NCBI GenBank assembly: GCA_963747535.1
Contig: CAVVFX010000023.1
Span: 372,001 to 436,000 of the forward strand
Length of the DNA stretch: 64,000 bases
From: CAVVFX01 sp963747535
Lineage (GTDB): Bacteria > Acidobacteriota > Terriglobia > Bryobacterales > Bryobacteraceae
Reading direction: 5' to 3'
Part shown: positions 34,439 through 43,319 of the stretch, piece after piece
Numbering within the stretch: position 1 is the stretch's first letter
How the letters are laid out: each line of letters starts with the position of its first letter
Notes under the pieces: model-generated
Database searches by the model: none
Seen by the model: the letters and a program-made list of their open reading frames with translations, nothing else
Told to the model about the DNA's origin: nothing
Made by a program: the position numbers and the translations under genes

Positions 34439-35688
34439 TCTGATTCACTCGACGTTTGTAGCAGAGCCGTCGCCAACGCAGGGTGAACTTCATATCTTGA
34501 TTCCGAATGCTCCAAAACCCGCCGCGTAATCAATAACTCCATACTTTCTGAATCTGACGGAGCAAACCCCCCGCCTTGCAACACCTTCCTCAACGCCTCT
34601 TTTTGGCGGGTGCCAAGACCTAGCAGGTAACCATTACCGAGTTGTTCAATCGCTTTATCTACGTGTGACGCTCCGATGTCATCGACGTCCTCCAGATACG
34701 CGTTTTCCCCGGCACTCCGAGCAAGCGCGATGAGATCACGTAGAACTCCGCCCGATGCGAGGCAGAGCTTCTGCATCTGATCGGGCGGCATCATTTCCGC
34801 AGCGCCTCTAATGCGTAGGATCTCAATCAGGAAAGGGGACACCTTCGGGTCAGCCACGGCAGGAGGCAAGTAATGGACCTCGTCAAAATAGTCCTTAATC
34901 TGGCGGCCTGGCCCGTACATGATCGACAAAGGACCCGCGGCTAATACCGAAAGCTCAAGCCGCCTAATGGTCCGCAGGTCTTGTTCGGCAACAGACCAGA
35001 ACTGATCGGCCTTTATTAGCCGATCAAGGCCATCGAATACGGCCACCAATTCTATTCCCTTGTCCTTCAGGAAAACTGTTAACTTTGATAATAGATCTGC
35101 GAGCTCATTTACCTCCCTCCGAAGCGCTGGGAACGGGGGCTTGAGCTTGCCGGGCACCCTGATCGTTCTCCAGTATCCGTCGTGATCTTCGTCGCCCGGA
35201 TCGAAATCGTCATAATCGCGCTCGGGATAATCTGGGACCCAAACCTGCTTTTCATGCCCATATGCGGCGTTTCTGATCGCCGTATAAACCTCATTTAGAT
35301 CCTCCGGCGGATTAAGCTTCATTACTGCCCTACAAAGGTGCATGCCGAGGCTCGCGAGGAGCGAACCTGAATTCACAGTACTAAGGTCGGTTTCCGCAGA
35401 CACATCGATATACAGAGGCAGTACTTTTTCGTTACCTGACAAATCTCTTTCGGCCAACATTAACTCTGTTGTTTTACCAGAGCCGATTCCACCAACCACT
35501 AACTGCTGGCTGCCGGGGTTTAGGTCCGCACCGGCCGAGAGCTTCTTGAAAACCGAGCGTCCAGCCTGTTGATAGATCAGCCCTTCACCAATTGCAACCC
35601 TGGCCGGCGCGGTTGGATTAAATCGGCGCATGAAGGCTCTATATCGTTGTCGCCGGTCAGGAGTTGCGATTGTGCTTGGCTGATCCAT
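34435..35688 (-). CDS. AAA/ORC-like P-loop ATPase, first gene of the operon
   Basis: The 417-residue protein has a clear Walker A, GGIGSGKTT (66-74), after the strand QQLVV, and a Walker B of the form IELVAVFDGLDRLI (212-225). DGLDR rather than DE is common in KAP- and STAND-like groups. A sensor-1-like strand LSVLAAGPLS follows at about 246-255. The C-terminal 80 residues (GLGTRQKEALRKVLQGG, then ITRRVLEHSES) look like a winged helix as in ORC/Cdc6 proteins. Such ATPases act as switches in conflict or DNA-handling systems. GC content falls near 47% in places, compared with above 60% around, suggesting transfer. Confidence 0.82.
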   Translation of the reverse strand: MDQPSTIATPDRRQRYRAFMRRFNPTAPARVAIGEGLIYQQAGRSVFKKLSAGADLNPGSQQLVVGGIGSGKTTELMLAERDLSGNEKVLPLYIDVSAETDLSTVNSGSLLASLGMHLCRAVMKLNPPEDLNEVYTAIRNAAYGHEKQVWVPDYPERDYDDFDPGDEDHDGYWRTIRVPGKLKPPFPALRREVNELADLLSKLTVFLKDKGIELVAVFDGLDRLIKADQFWSVAEQDLRTIRRLELSVLAAGPLSIMYGPGRQIKDYFDEVHYLPPAVADPKVSPFLIEILRIRGAAEMMPPDQMQKLCLASGGVLRDLIALARSAGENAYLEDVDDIGASHVDKAIEQLGNGYLLGLGTRQKEALRKVLQGGGFAPSDSESMELLITRRVLEHSESRYEVHPALATALLQTSSESE

Positions 35689-36089
35689 TGCCCCTGTATG
35701 AAGTATACTGCTGCGACCAATATTAGAGAGGCCGGGGGGCTCGCGCCGGGGCCACAGCGGCTAGATCGATGCGCCGCTCTTCGCGGCGGAATCGACACCG
35801 ACGGCAGAAGGCCTGAGATACGGCGCTACTGGAACTTCTGCCTTCACCGGGCAGCGGCTCTGGTCGTATCACTGTTGTACTCGGAAAGAGCCGTCGCCCC
35901 GATCGATCTGTTAAGTCAATAGTATCGGAGTTAATCCTCTCGAAGACCAGGATGCAGAAAATATAGAGTACCCGTCGACAAGCGGGGGTCCGCCGAGTGA
36001 CCCGGCGCCTGTCCACGCTCCGAACCCACCCCACTCAAGATGAGACTGAACATCTGAAGTAACGTGCCTCGCGTCGCAACGGATATTTC
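35689..36089. other. Non-coding stretch before the glutamate synthase leader
   Basis: About 400 bases between the start of the ATPase gene and the gltB leader. Short open frames exist on both strands but look like shadows with no start signals or family likeness. It probably holds the promoter of the ATPase operon; a TATACT-like sequence on the minus strand lies at 35703-35708, without a clear -35 box. Confidence 0.4.
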
Positions 36090-36111
36090 CCGTAAAATTA
36101 GTACCTTACGG
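36090..36111. promoter_or_regulatory. Dyad CCGTAA-N10-TTACGG upstream of gltB
   Basis: A perfect 6-bp inverted repeat with a 10-base spacer, about 80 bases before the intrinsic terminator of the gltB leader. Spacing fits a dimeric regulator on two half sites one turn apart. No regulator is encoded nearby. Confidence 0.35.
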
Positions 36112-36192
36112 ACCATTCAAGAACGATTTTGCACGCCCCCATGCTATAACTTGAATCAGGGACTGGTTTTCTCGACTCCCCGACCTCTACAC

Positions 36193-36231
36193 ACGCGGCC
36201 CGCTCTTCATAAGAAGAGAGGCCGCGTTTTT
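36193..36231 (+). terminator. Intrinsic terminator (attenuator) in the gltB leader
   Basis: ACGCGGCC (36193-36200) pairs with GGCCGCGT (36220-36227); inside it CTCTTC pairs with GAAGAG, with a small bulge. The stem is followed by a run of five T. It is a strong Rho-independent terminator 220 bases before gltB, so it either ends a small leader RNA or attenuates the operon. Confidence 0.8.
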
Positions 36232-36250
36232 CATTTTGGAGAATACTTTC

Positions 36251-36453
36251 ATGGACATCATCCCCGTGCACCACCACAAAATTTACACATACGAAGCCAC
36301 TTTATCTATTCCTTATGCCATCCATACCACCTCATCCCAAGACCCGGCCCACACTATCAGTCCCTCTAATACTAAGCACGCCACATCTTTTACTTGCCTA
36401 ATACTTTGTAACTTTGGTATAGTCGTAACACTCCAATTACCAAGGCACACCCC
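36251..36453 (+). promoter_or_regulatory. C-rich, G-poor leader before gltB with overlapping upstream ORF
   Basis: In 190 bases (36261-36450) I count about 66 C and 19 G, the composition of a Rho-utilisation (rut) site. An ATG at 36251, preceded by TTGGAG, opens a frame that runs without a stop into gltB in another frame. Its peptide (MDIIPVHHHKIYTY) could couple translation of the leader to gltB. Both ideas are inference from composition and position. Confidence 0.5.
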
Positions 36454-39400
36454 ATGTCCGATTCCTATACGAGCACCGGTCTACCCGCACCTCAAGGCCT
36501 GTATGACCCACGGAATGAACATGATGCCTGCGGTATCGGCTTTGTCGCTTCCATCAAGGGACACCGGTCGCACGACATCATCCTCAAGGGCATCCAGGTT
36601 CTCATCAACCTCACTCACCGCGGCGCATGTGGCTGTGACCCCGAGACCGGCGACGGAGCCGGCCTCCTGATCCAGATCCCCCATGAATTCTTCGGCCGCG
36701 TAACCGCTAAACTCGGCTTCACTCTCCCCGCTCCGGGAGCGTATGGCGTCGGACAGATCTTCTTTCCGGTGGAGCGCCACCAGCGCCTGCGCTGCGAAGG
36801 CATCATCGAGAAGGTCGTCGCTGAAGAAGGTCTCAAAGTGCTCGGCTGGCGCGACACGCCCATCGACGGCACCGCCATCGGACGCATTGCCCGCGGATCC
36901 CAGCCTTATATCCAGCAGGTGTTTATCGGGCAGCACCATAGCATGACCCCCGACGACCTGGAGCGCAAACTCTATGTAGTCCGCAAGCGCATCGAAACCG
37001 AAGTGACGGCGAGCGACATCCCCAACAAAGCCGACTTCTACATCCCTTCGCTCTCCGGCCGCACCATCATATATAAGGGACTGCTCCTCGCTCCGCAGAT
37101 CGCCCGCTTCTACCCCGAACTCTCGGACCCCACGGTCACTAGCGCGCTTTGTCTGGTTCACCAACGCTTCTCCACCAACACGTTTCCCACCTGGCAGTTG
37201 GCCCACCCCTTCCGCTACATCGCCCACAACGGCGAAATCAACACCGTCCGCGGCAACGTCAACTGGATGTATGCCCGCCAGGACATCCTCGCGTCTCCGC
37301 TCTTCGGCGACGACATCAAGAAGCTGTTCCCCATCATCCAGCCCAACGGCAGCGATTCCGCCTGCTTCGATAATGCGCTGGAGTTGCTCGTTCTCGGCGG
37401 ACGTTCCCTGCCCCACGCGATGGCCATGCTCATCCCGGAAGCCTGGTCCAGCAATCCCAACATGAATGCCCAAAAACGGGCGTTCTACGAATACCATTGC
37501 TCGCTGATGGAACCCTGGGACGGCCCCGCATCAGTCACCTTCACCGATGGGAAGATGATCGGCGCAACCCTCGATCGCAATGGCCTGCGTCCGGCGCGCT
37601 ACCTGGTCACCCACGACGACCTCATCGTCATGTCGTCCGAGACCGGCGTACTTCCGGTCAAGCCCGAAGAGGTCAAGATGAAAGGCCGCCTGCAGCCCGG
37701 CAAGATGTTGCTGGTCGACACCGAGCAGGGCCGCATCATCTCCGACAAGGAACTCAAGCAGAGCCTCTCGTCCCGGCAGCCTTACGGCGAATGGCTCGCC
37801 AAGGAACAGATCACCCTCGACAAGTTACCCGAGCCCGCCCGCGTGCATGGCTCAGACCCCGCCACGATCATCCGGCGCCAGCGCGCGTTCGGCTATACCG
37901 ATGAGGACATTCGGGTTCTCATGACTCCCATGGCCGTGGATGGCGCGGAGCCCATCGGCTCCATGGGCACCGACACGCCCCTGGCCTGTCTCTCCGACAA
38001 GCCGCAGCCTCTGTTCAATTACTTCAAGCAGCTTTTCGCCCAGGTCACCAATCCGCCCATCGATCCTATCCGCGAAGAGATGGTGATGTCGCTCATCAGC
38101 TACATCGGCCGCGAACGCAACATCCTCACCGAAACGCCGGAACATTGCCACACCCTGCGTCTCGAGCATCCCATTCTCTCCAATCGCAATATCGAAAAGC
38201 TGCGCCGCGTCTCCACCAGCGATCTGCTCACCTCCACGCTACCGGCCCTCTTCGCCGTCAAGGACGGCAAGATGGGGCTCGAGCGCGCCCTCGATGGCCT
38301 CTGCCGCCGCGCCTCCCTGGCCGTCGAATCCGGCTACACGCTCATCATCATTTCCGATCGCGGCGTCGACGACCACTACGCTCCCATCCCCAGCCTTCTC
38401 GCTCTTACCGCGGTGCACAACCACCTCGTCCGCGAGAAGACCCGCACGCAGGTCGCCCTGATCATCGAATCGGGTGAGCCGCGCGAGGTGATGCACTACG
38501 CGCTGCTCATCGGCTACGGAGCCAGCGCCGTCAATCCATACCTGGCCATCGAAACCCTCGAGGATATGCACCTGCACGGCCTCCTACCCGAGGGGATCAC
38601 CGCCGAGAAGGCGCTCTATCATTACATAAAATCAGTCAATAAGGGCTTATTGAAGGTCTTCTCCAAGATGGGCATCTCCACCTTGCAAAGCTATCGCGGC
38701 GCGCAGGTGTTCGAAGCCATCGGTCTTAACAAGGAGCTCATCGACCAGTACTTCACCGGCACGCCTTCAAAAATCGAGGGCGTCGGGCTCGAAGTTCTGG
38801 CGCGCGAAGCCGTCATGAAACACGCGCTCGCGTTCCATCCCGTTACGGACAGCGATACGGAGCTTCCCGTCGGCGGCAATTATCAGTACCGCGTGCGCGG
38901 CGAGTATCACCTGATCAATCCTCTGACCGTCAGCAAGCTGCAACACGCCGTGCAGAACCAGAGCTACCAGACGTTCAAGGAATACGCCGACCTGATCGAT
39001 AAACAGAACGAGCAGCTCTGCACGCTGCGCGGCTTGTTCGAGTTCAAGAAGGTCGACGAACCGCTCCCGCTCGAAGAAGTAGAACCGGCCAGCGAAATCG
39101 TCAAACGCTTCGCCACCGGCGCCATGTCCTTCGGCTCCATCAGCAAGGAAGCTCATGAGACGCTGGCCATCGCCATGAACCGCATCGGTGGCAAGTCCAA
39201 TACCGGCGAGGGTGGAGAGGACGAAGAGCGCTTCAAACCCGACGCCAACGGTGATTCGCGGCGTAGCTCCGTCAAACAGGTCGCGTCCGGTCGCTTCGGC
39301 GTGACCGCGCATTACCTGGTCAATGCCGACGACCTGCAGATCAAGATGGCGCAGGGCGCGAAACCCGGTGAAGGCGGTCAGCTTCCCGGTCACAAGATCG

Positions 39401-41043
39401 ACGCGGTCATCGCCAAGGTTCGCCACTCCATCCCTGGGGTCGGCTTGGTATCTCCGCCGCCGCACCATGACATCTACTCCATCGAAGATCTCGCCCAGTT
39501 GATCTACGATCTCAAAAACGTCAATCCTGAGGCGCGGATCTCGGTCAAGCTGGTGTCGGAAGTCGGGGTTGGCACGGTAGCCGCGGGTGTGTCCAAAGCC
39601 CACGCTGATGTCGTCCTGATCAGCGGCCACGACGGCGGCACCGGCGCTTCCCCTCTCACTTCGCTCAAACACGCCGGCACTCCCTGGGAACTGGGACTCG
39701 CCGAGACGCAGCAAACCCTCGTCATGAACGATCTGCGCGGCCGCATTCGCGTCCAGACGGATGGCAAATTAGCCACCGGGCGCGACGTCGCCATCGCCGC
39801 GCTGCTGGGAGCCGAAGAGTTCGGCTTCTCGACAGCCCCCCTGGTGGCCATGGGCTGCATCATGATGCGCAAGTGCCATCTCAATACCTGCCCGGTCGGC
39901 ATCGCTACGCAGGATCCCGCGCTGCGTAAGAAATTCCACGGCACACCCGAGAACGTCATCAACTTTTTCTTCTTCATCGCCGAACAGGTGCGGGAGATCA
40001 TGGCCTCGCTCGGACTGCGCACCGTGGACGAAATGGTCGGCCGCGTCGATCTGCTCGACGTGCGTGAAGCCGTCGAACACTGGAAAGCGCGCGGACTCGA
40101 TTTCTCCGCGGTTCTCTACAATCCCGAAATGCCCGCGCGGATTGCCCGTCACTGCGTCGAGGACCAGGATCACGGCCTCGCCGAAGCGCTCGATTACAAG
40201 CTCATCGATCACGCCCAGGAGGCGCTCGAAAACGGCACGCCGATCGAGATCAAACTGCCGATTCGCAATACCCACCGCACCGTCGGAGCCATGCTGAGCG
40301 GCCAGATCGCGAAACGTTACGGGTCCGCGGGGCTGCCGGACAACACCATCCGCTTTAAGTTCACCGGCTCGGCTGGACAAAGCTTCGGCGCATTCCTCGC
40401 CAAGGGCGTGACGCTCGAACTCGAAGGCGACAGCAACGACTACGTGGGCAAGGGACTCTCCGGCGGACGCATCATCGTCTACCCGCCGCGGTCGTCGACC
40501 TTCGTACCTGAAGAGAACATTCTCATCGGCAACGTGGTGCTCTATGGAGCCACCAGCGGAGAAGCCTTTTTCAATGGCGTCGCCGGCGAGCGCTTCGCGG
40601 TGCGCAATTCCGGCGCCACGGCAGTAGTCGAAGGAACCGGCGACCACGGCTGCGAATACATGACCAACGGCCTGGTGATCGTGCTTGGCAAAACCGGCCG
40701 CAACTTCGCTGCCGGCATGAGTGGAGGCATCGCCTATTGTCTCGACGAATCCGGCGGTCTCCGCACCAAGCGCTGCAACATGGCCGGAGTCGATCTGGAA
40801 GATGTCGTCGATCCCAAGGATCAGCAGCTCCTCGCCGAATGGATCACCCGCCACGCCGAAATCACCGGCAGCCCCAGGGCCCGCTGGATCCTGGAGAACT
40901 GGAACGAGATGCTGCCCAAGTTCGTAAAAGTCTTCCCGCACGAATATAAACGAGTGCTGGGAGTCCCACGGAGCGCAGTAGACGCGCACATACCCGCAGC
41001 GGTAATCCAACCAACGCCGGTGGGCAAAGGAGCGCACCAATGA
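36454..41043 (+). CDS. gltB: Glutamate synthase large (alpha) subunit
   Basis: GltB joins glutamine and 2-oxoglutarate to give two glutamates, using electrons passed on from GltD. The 1529-residue protein has the N-terminal glutaminase (Ntn) domain with catalytic Cys26 in EHDACGIGF, exposed after removal of a 25-residue propeptide. The central domain, the FMN-binding synthase domain (GHDGGTGASPLTS at about 1060) and the 3Fe-4S cluster Cys (CIMMRKCHLNTC) follow. A C-terminal beta-helix domain rich in Gly (GATSGEAFFNG) ends it. Length is normal (about 1500). It starts 203 bases after the start of the unusual leader and is followed by gltD. Confidence 0.96.
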   Translation: MSDSYTSTGLPAPQGLYDPRNEHDACGIGFVASIKGHRSHDIILKGIQVLINLTHRGACGCDPETGDGAGLLIQIPHEFFGRVTAKLGFTLPAPGAYGVGQIFFPVERHQRLRCEGIIEKVVAEEGLKVLGWRDTPIDGTAIGRIARGSQPYIQQVFIGQHHSMTPDDLERKLYVVRKRIETEVTASDIPNKADFYIPSLSGRTIIYKGLLLAPQIARFYPELSDPTVTSALCLVHQRFSTNTFPTWQLAHPFRYIAHNGEINTVRGNVNWMYARQDILASPLFGDDIKKLFPIIQPNGSDSACFDNALELLVLGGRSLPHAMAMLIPEAWSSNPNMNAQKRAFYEYHCSLMEPWDGPASVTFTDGKMIGATLDRNGLRPARYLVTHDDLIVMSSETGVLPVKPEEVKMKGRLQPGKMLLVDTEQGRIISDKELKQSLSSRQPYGEWLAKEQITLDKLPEPARVHGSDPATIIRRQRAFGYTDEDIRVLMTPMAVDGAEPIGSMGTDTPLACLSDKPQPLFNYFKQLFAQVTNPPIDPIREEMVMSLISYIGRERNILTETPEHCHTLRLEHPILSNRNIEKLRRVSTSDLLTSTLPALFAVKDGKMGLERALDGLCRRASLAVESGYTLIIISDRGVDDHYAPIPSLLALTAVHNHLVREKTRTQVALIIESGEPREVMHYALLIGYGASAVNPYLAIETLEDMHLHGLLPEGITAEKALYHYIKSVNKGLLKVFSKMGISTLQSYRGAQVFEAIGLNKELIDQYFTGTPSKIEGVGLEVLAREAVMKHALAFHPVTDSDTELPVGGNYQYRVRGEYHLINPLTVSKLQHAVQNQSYQTFKEYADLIDKQNEQLCTLRGLFEFKKVDEPLPLEEVEPASEIVKRFATGAMSFGSISKEAHETLAIAMNRIGGKSNTGEGGEDEERFKPDANGDSRRSSVKQVASGRFGVTAHYLVNADDLQIKMAQGAKPGEGGQLPGHKIDAVIAKVRHSIPGVGLVSPPPHHDIYSIEDLAQLIYDLKNVNPEARISVKLVSEVGVGTVAAGVSKAHADVVLISGHDGGTGASPLTSLKHAGTPWELGLAETQQTLVMNDLRGRIRVQTDGKLATGRDVAIAALLGAEEFGFSTAPLVAMGCIMMRKCHLNTCPVGIATQDPALRKKFHGTPENVINFFFFIAEQVREIMASLGLRTVDEMVGRVDLLDVREAVEHWKARGLDFSAVLYNPEMPARIARHCVEDQDHGLAEALDYKLIDHAQEALENGTPIEIKLPIRNTHRTVGAMLSGQIAKRYGSAGLPDNTIRFKFTGSAGQSFGAFLAKGVTLELEGDSNDYVGKGLSGGRIIVYPPRSSTFVPEENILIGNVVLYGATSGEAFFNGVAGERFAVRNSGATAVVEGTGDHGCEYMTNGLVIVLGKTGRNFAAGMSGGIAYCLDESGGLRTKRCNMAGVDLEDVVDPKDQQLLAEWITRHAEITGSPRARWILENWNEMLPKFVKVFPHEYKRVLGVPRSAVDAHIPAAVIQPTPVGKGAHQ

Positions 41044-41048
41044 TCCTG

Positions 41049-41076
41049 ATTCGTGTTCATTCGTGTTCATTCGTGG
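41049..41076. repeat. Direct decamer repeat TTCGTGTTCA between gltB and gltD
   Basis: Two and a half decamers, sharing 24 exact bases with 2265-2289. It lies just after the gltB stop and just before the gltD ribosome-binding site (GGAGG). It may form part of the intercistronic control of gltD, or be a repeat of no function. Confidence 0.65.
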
Positions 41077-41091
41077 CTGGAGGTTTTTCCC

Positions 41092-42513
41092 GTGGGTAAA
41101 ACAACCGGTTTCATGGAATTCAATCGGGAGGTCCCGACCCGCCGCCCGCCCGCTGACCGCATCAACGACTGGTTCGAGATCTACATCCCTTTCCCGGAAG
41201 ACAAGACCCGCACGCAGGGCTCACGCTGCATGGATTGCGGCGTGCCTTTCTGCCACACCGGCTGTCCGCTGACCAACATCATCCCGGACTTCAACGACCT
41301 CGTGTACAAAGGCCGATGGAAAGAGGCTTCGCGAGTTCTCCACTCCACCAACAACTTCCCCGAGTTCACCGGCCGCATCTGTCCGGCCCCGTGCGAGGCC
41401 GCGTGTGTCCTCGGCATCAACGAGCCGCCTGTGACCATCAAGGTCATCGAGCGCGCCATTGTCGATCGTGCGTTTGACGAAGGCTGGCTGCATCCCGAGC
41501 CTCCCGCCATACGCACCGGAAAACGCATCGCTGTCGTCGGCTCCGGACCTGCCGGCCTCGCCGCCGCCCAACAACTCTGCCGCGCCGGACACTGGGTCAC
41601 CGTGTTCGAGAAAGCCGATCGCATCGGCGGCCTCCTCCGCTACGGCATCCCCAACTTCAAAATGGAGAAGCACCTCATCGACCGCCGTCTGAAGCAGATG
41701 GAGGCCGAAGGAGTCGAGTTCAAACCCAACTCGCACGTCGGTGTGAACGTCAGCGTCGAAGACATGCTGCGCGACTACAACGCCGTCCTTCTCGCTGGAG
41801 GCGCGGAACATGCGCGCGATCTCAAAGTCCCCGGACGCGAGCTCAAAGGCATTCACTACGCGATGGACTTTCTCCCCATCCAGAACAAGGTCTGCGAAGG
41901 CGATGCCATCCCCGAGTCCGAGCGCATCCTCGCTACCGGCAAGCGCGTCGTGATCATCGGCGGAGGCGACACCGGAGCCGATTGTCTCGGCACCTCGCAT
42001 CGTCACAAGGCCCTCTCCATTCACCAGTTCGAACTTCTGCCCAAGCCGCCCGACGAACGCGACGCCAGCACGCCGTGGCCGCTATGGCCCATGCAACTCC
42101 GCATCGAAAGCTCTCACGAAGAGGGTGGTGAGCGCGAGTGGAGCGTCGCCACCACCGGCTTTACCGGCGACGAACACGGCAATGTGAAAAAGCTTCATGG
42201 CATCCGGGTTGGCCCGCCGCCGAAGTTCGAGCCGATACCAGGCAGCGAATTCACGCTCGATGTCGAATTAGTTCTCCTTGCCATGGGCTTCCTGGGCCCC
42301 GTGAGAAACGGCATGATCGAGCAACTCGGCGTCGAACTCGACGCGCGCGGCAACGTCAAAGCCGGTCATGACTACCACTCTTCGAGGAAGGGCGTCTTCG
42401 CCGCCGGCGACATGCGCCGTGGACAATCACTAGTGGTCTGGGCGATAGCCGAAGGCCGCAAAGCCGCGAGATCCATCGACGAATACCTGATGGGCTCGAC
42501 CCGTCTGCCGTGA
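41092..42513 (+). CDS. gltD: Glutamate synthase small (beta) subunit
   Basis: GltD takes electrons from NADPH through FAD and two 4Fe-4S clusters to GltB. The GTG at 41092, preceded by TGGAGG, gives 473 residues (VGKTTGFMEFNR), the usual N-terminus; an upstream ATG at 41053 would read through the repeat. The Fe-S Cys are in CMDCGVPFCHTGCPLTN and CPAPCEAACVLG. The FAD site is VVGSGPAGLAAAQ and the NADPH site IIGGGDTGADC. It overlaps the next gene by four bases. Confidence 0.96.
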   Translation: MGKTTGFMEFNREVPTRRPPADRINDWFEIYIPFPEDKTRTQGSRCMDCGVPFCHTGCPLTNIIPDFNDLVYKGRWKEASRVLHSTNNFPEFTGRICPAPCEAACVLGINEPPVTIKVIERAIVDRAFDEGWLHPEPPAIRTGKRIAVVGSGPAGLAAAQQLCRAGHWVTVFEKADRIGGLLRYGIPNFKMEKHLIDRRLKQMEAEGVEFKPNSHVGVNVSVEDMLRDYNAVLLAGGAEHARDLKVPGRELKGIHYAMDFLPIQNKVCEGDAIPESERILATGKRVVIIGGGDTGADCLGTSHRHKALSIHQFELLPKPPDERDASTPWPLWPMQLRIESSHEEGGEREWSVATTGFTGDEHGNVKKLHGIRVGPPPKFEPIPGSEFTLDVELVLLAMGFLGPVRNGMIEQLGVELDARGNVKAGHDYHSSRKGVFAAGDMRRGQSLVVWAIAEGRKAARSIDEYLMGSTRLP

Positions 42514-43310
42514 TCCGGGTCGCAACCCCTGATGACCTCGCCGAAGTCGGTAACCTCTTTCGGGAGTATGCCGCGTCCCTGCCTATCGACCTCTGCGTGC
42601 AAGGTTTCGAAAAGGAAATAGCCGAACTCCCCGGCGCCTACGACCCCATCCTCCTCTGTTCGGGTGGGTGCGTCGCCCTCCGCCCCCTGTCTGACGGTAT
42701 CGCCGAGATGAAGCGCCTTTACGTCCGCCCCGAAAACCGGGGCCAAGGCTTAGGACGCAAGCTGACGGAAGCCATCATCCAGGCCGCCATCGAAAAGGGC
42801 TACCGAGCCATCCGCCTCGACACTCTTCCCGTGCTGCAAACAGCCATTGCCATGTACCGCCGTATGGGATTCCAAGACATACCGCCGTACCCCGTCAACC
42901 CCATTCCAGGAGCTCTTCATATGGAACTCAAACTCGAATCACCCGGCCGTATCCTCGGCATCGGAGGCATCTTCTTCAAATCCGCAGACCATCAGGCTCT
43001 CCGCACCTGGTACGACGAAAAGCTAGGCATCCAGGACGACGGCAACGGAGCGATGTTCAAGTGGAGCCAAGGCGACGCCAACCATGTAACCGTCTGGAGC
43101 GTCTTCCCCGCCGCATCAGATTACTTCAAACCCAACCTGATGATCAACTACATCGTCGACGACCTGGACGCCTTCCTGGCCAAATGCACGGCCAACGGAG
43201 TCCGCATCGACCCCAAGCGCGAAGACCACGACTACGGCCGCTTCGCCTGGATCTACGATCCCGACGGCAACAAGATCGAGCTCTGGCAACCGGCGGACAC
43301 GCAGGGATAG
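42510..43310 (+). CDS. GNAT acetyltransferase fused to a glyoxalase/VOC domain
   Basis: The 266-residue protein has two domains. Residues 1-145 are a GNAT fold with acetyl-CoA site LYVRPENRGQGLGRKL and the closing MYRRMGFQDI. Residues about 150-266 are a VOC (glyoxalase/bleomycin resistance) domain, with FFKSADHQALRTWYDEKLGI at its start and WIYDPDGNKIELWQP at its end; the latter carries the metal-binding Glu typical of the fold. The two are in one frame with no gap, so a natural fusion is likely. GTG 42510 overlaps the gltD stop (GTGA), so it is co-translated with glutamate synthase. Substrates unknown. Confidence 0.8.
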   Translation: MIRVATPDDLAEVGNLFREYAASLPIDLCVQGFEKEIAELPGAYDPILLCSGGCVALRPLSDGIAEMKRLYVRPENRGQGLGRKLTEAIIQAAIEKGYRAIRLDTLPVLQTAIAMYRRMGFQDIPPYPVNPIPGALHMELKLESPGRILGIGGIFFKSADHQALRTWYDEKLGIQDDGNGAMFKWSQGDANHVTVWSVFPAASDYFKPNLMINYIVDDLDAFLAKCTANGVRIDPKREDHDYGRFAWIYDPDGNKIELWQPADTQG

Positions 43311-43319
43311 CCGCGCTTA

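Noticed and set aside
36481..37497. 338-codon minus-strand frame
   Set aside because: It is antisense to the glutaminase domain of gltB.
39769..41070. 433-codon minus-strand frame
   Set aside because: It is antisense to the C-terminus of gltB, which is certain.
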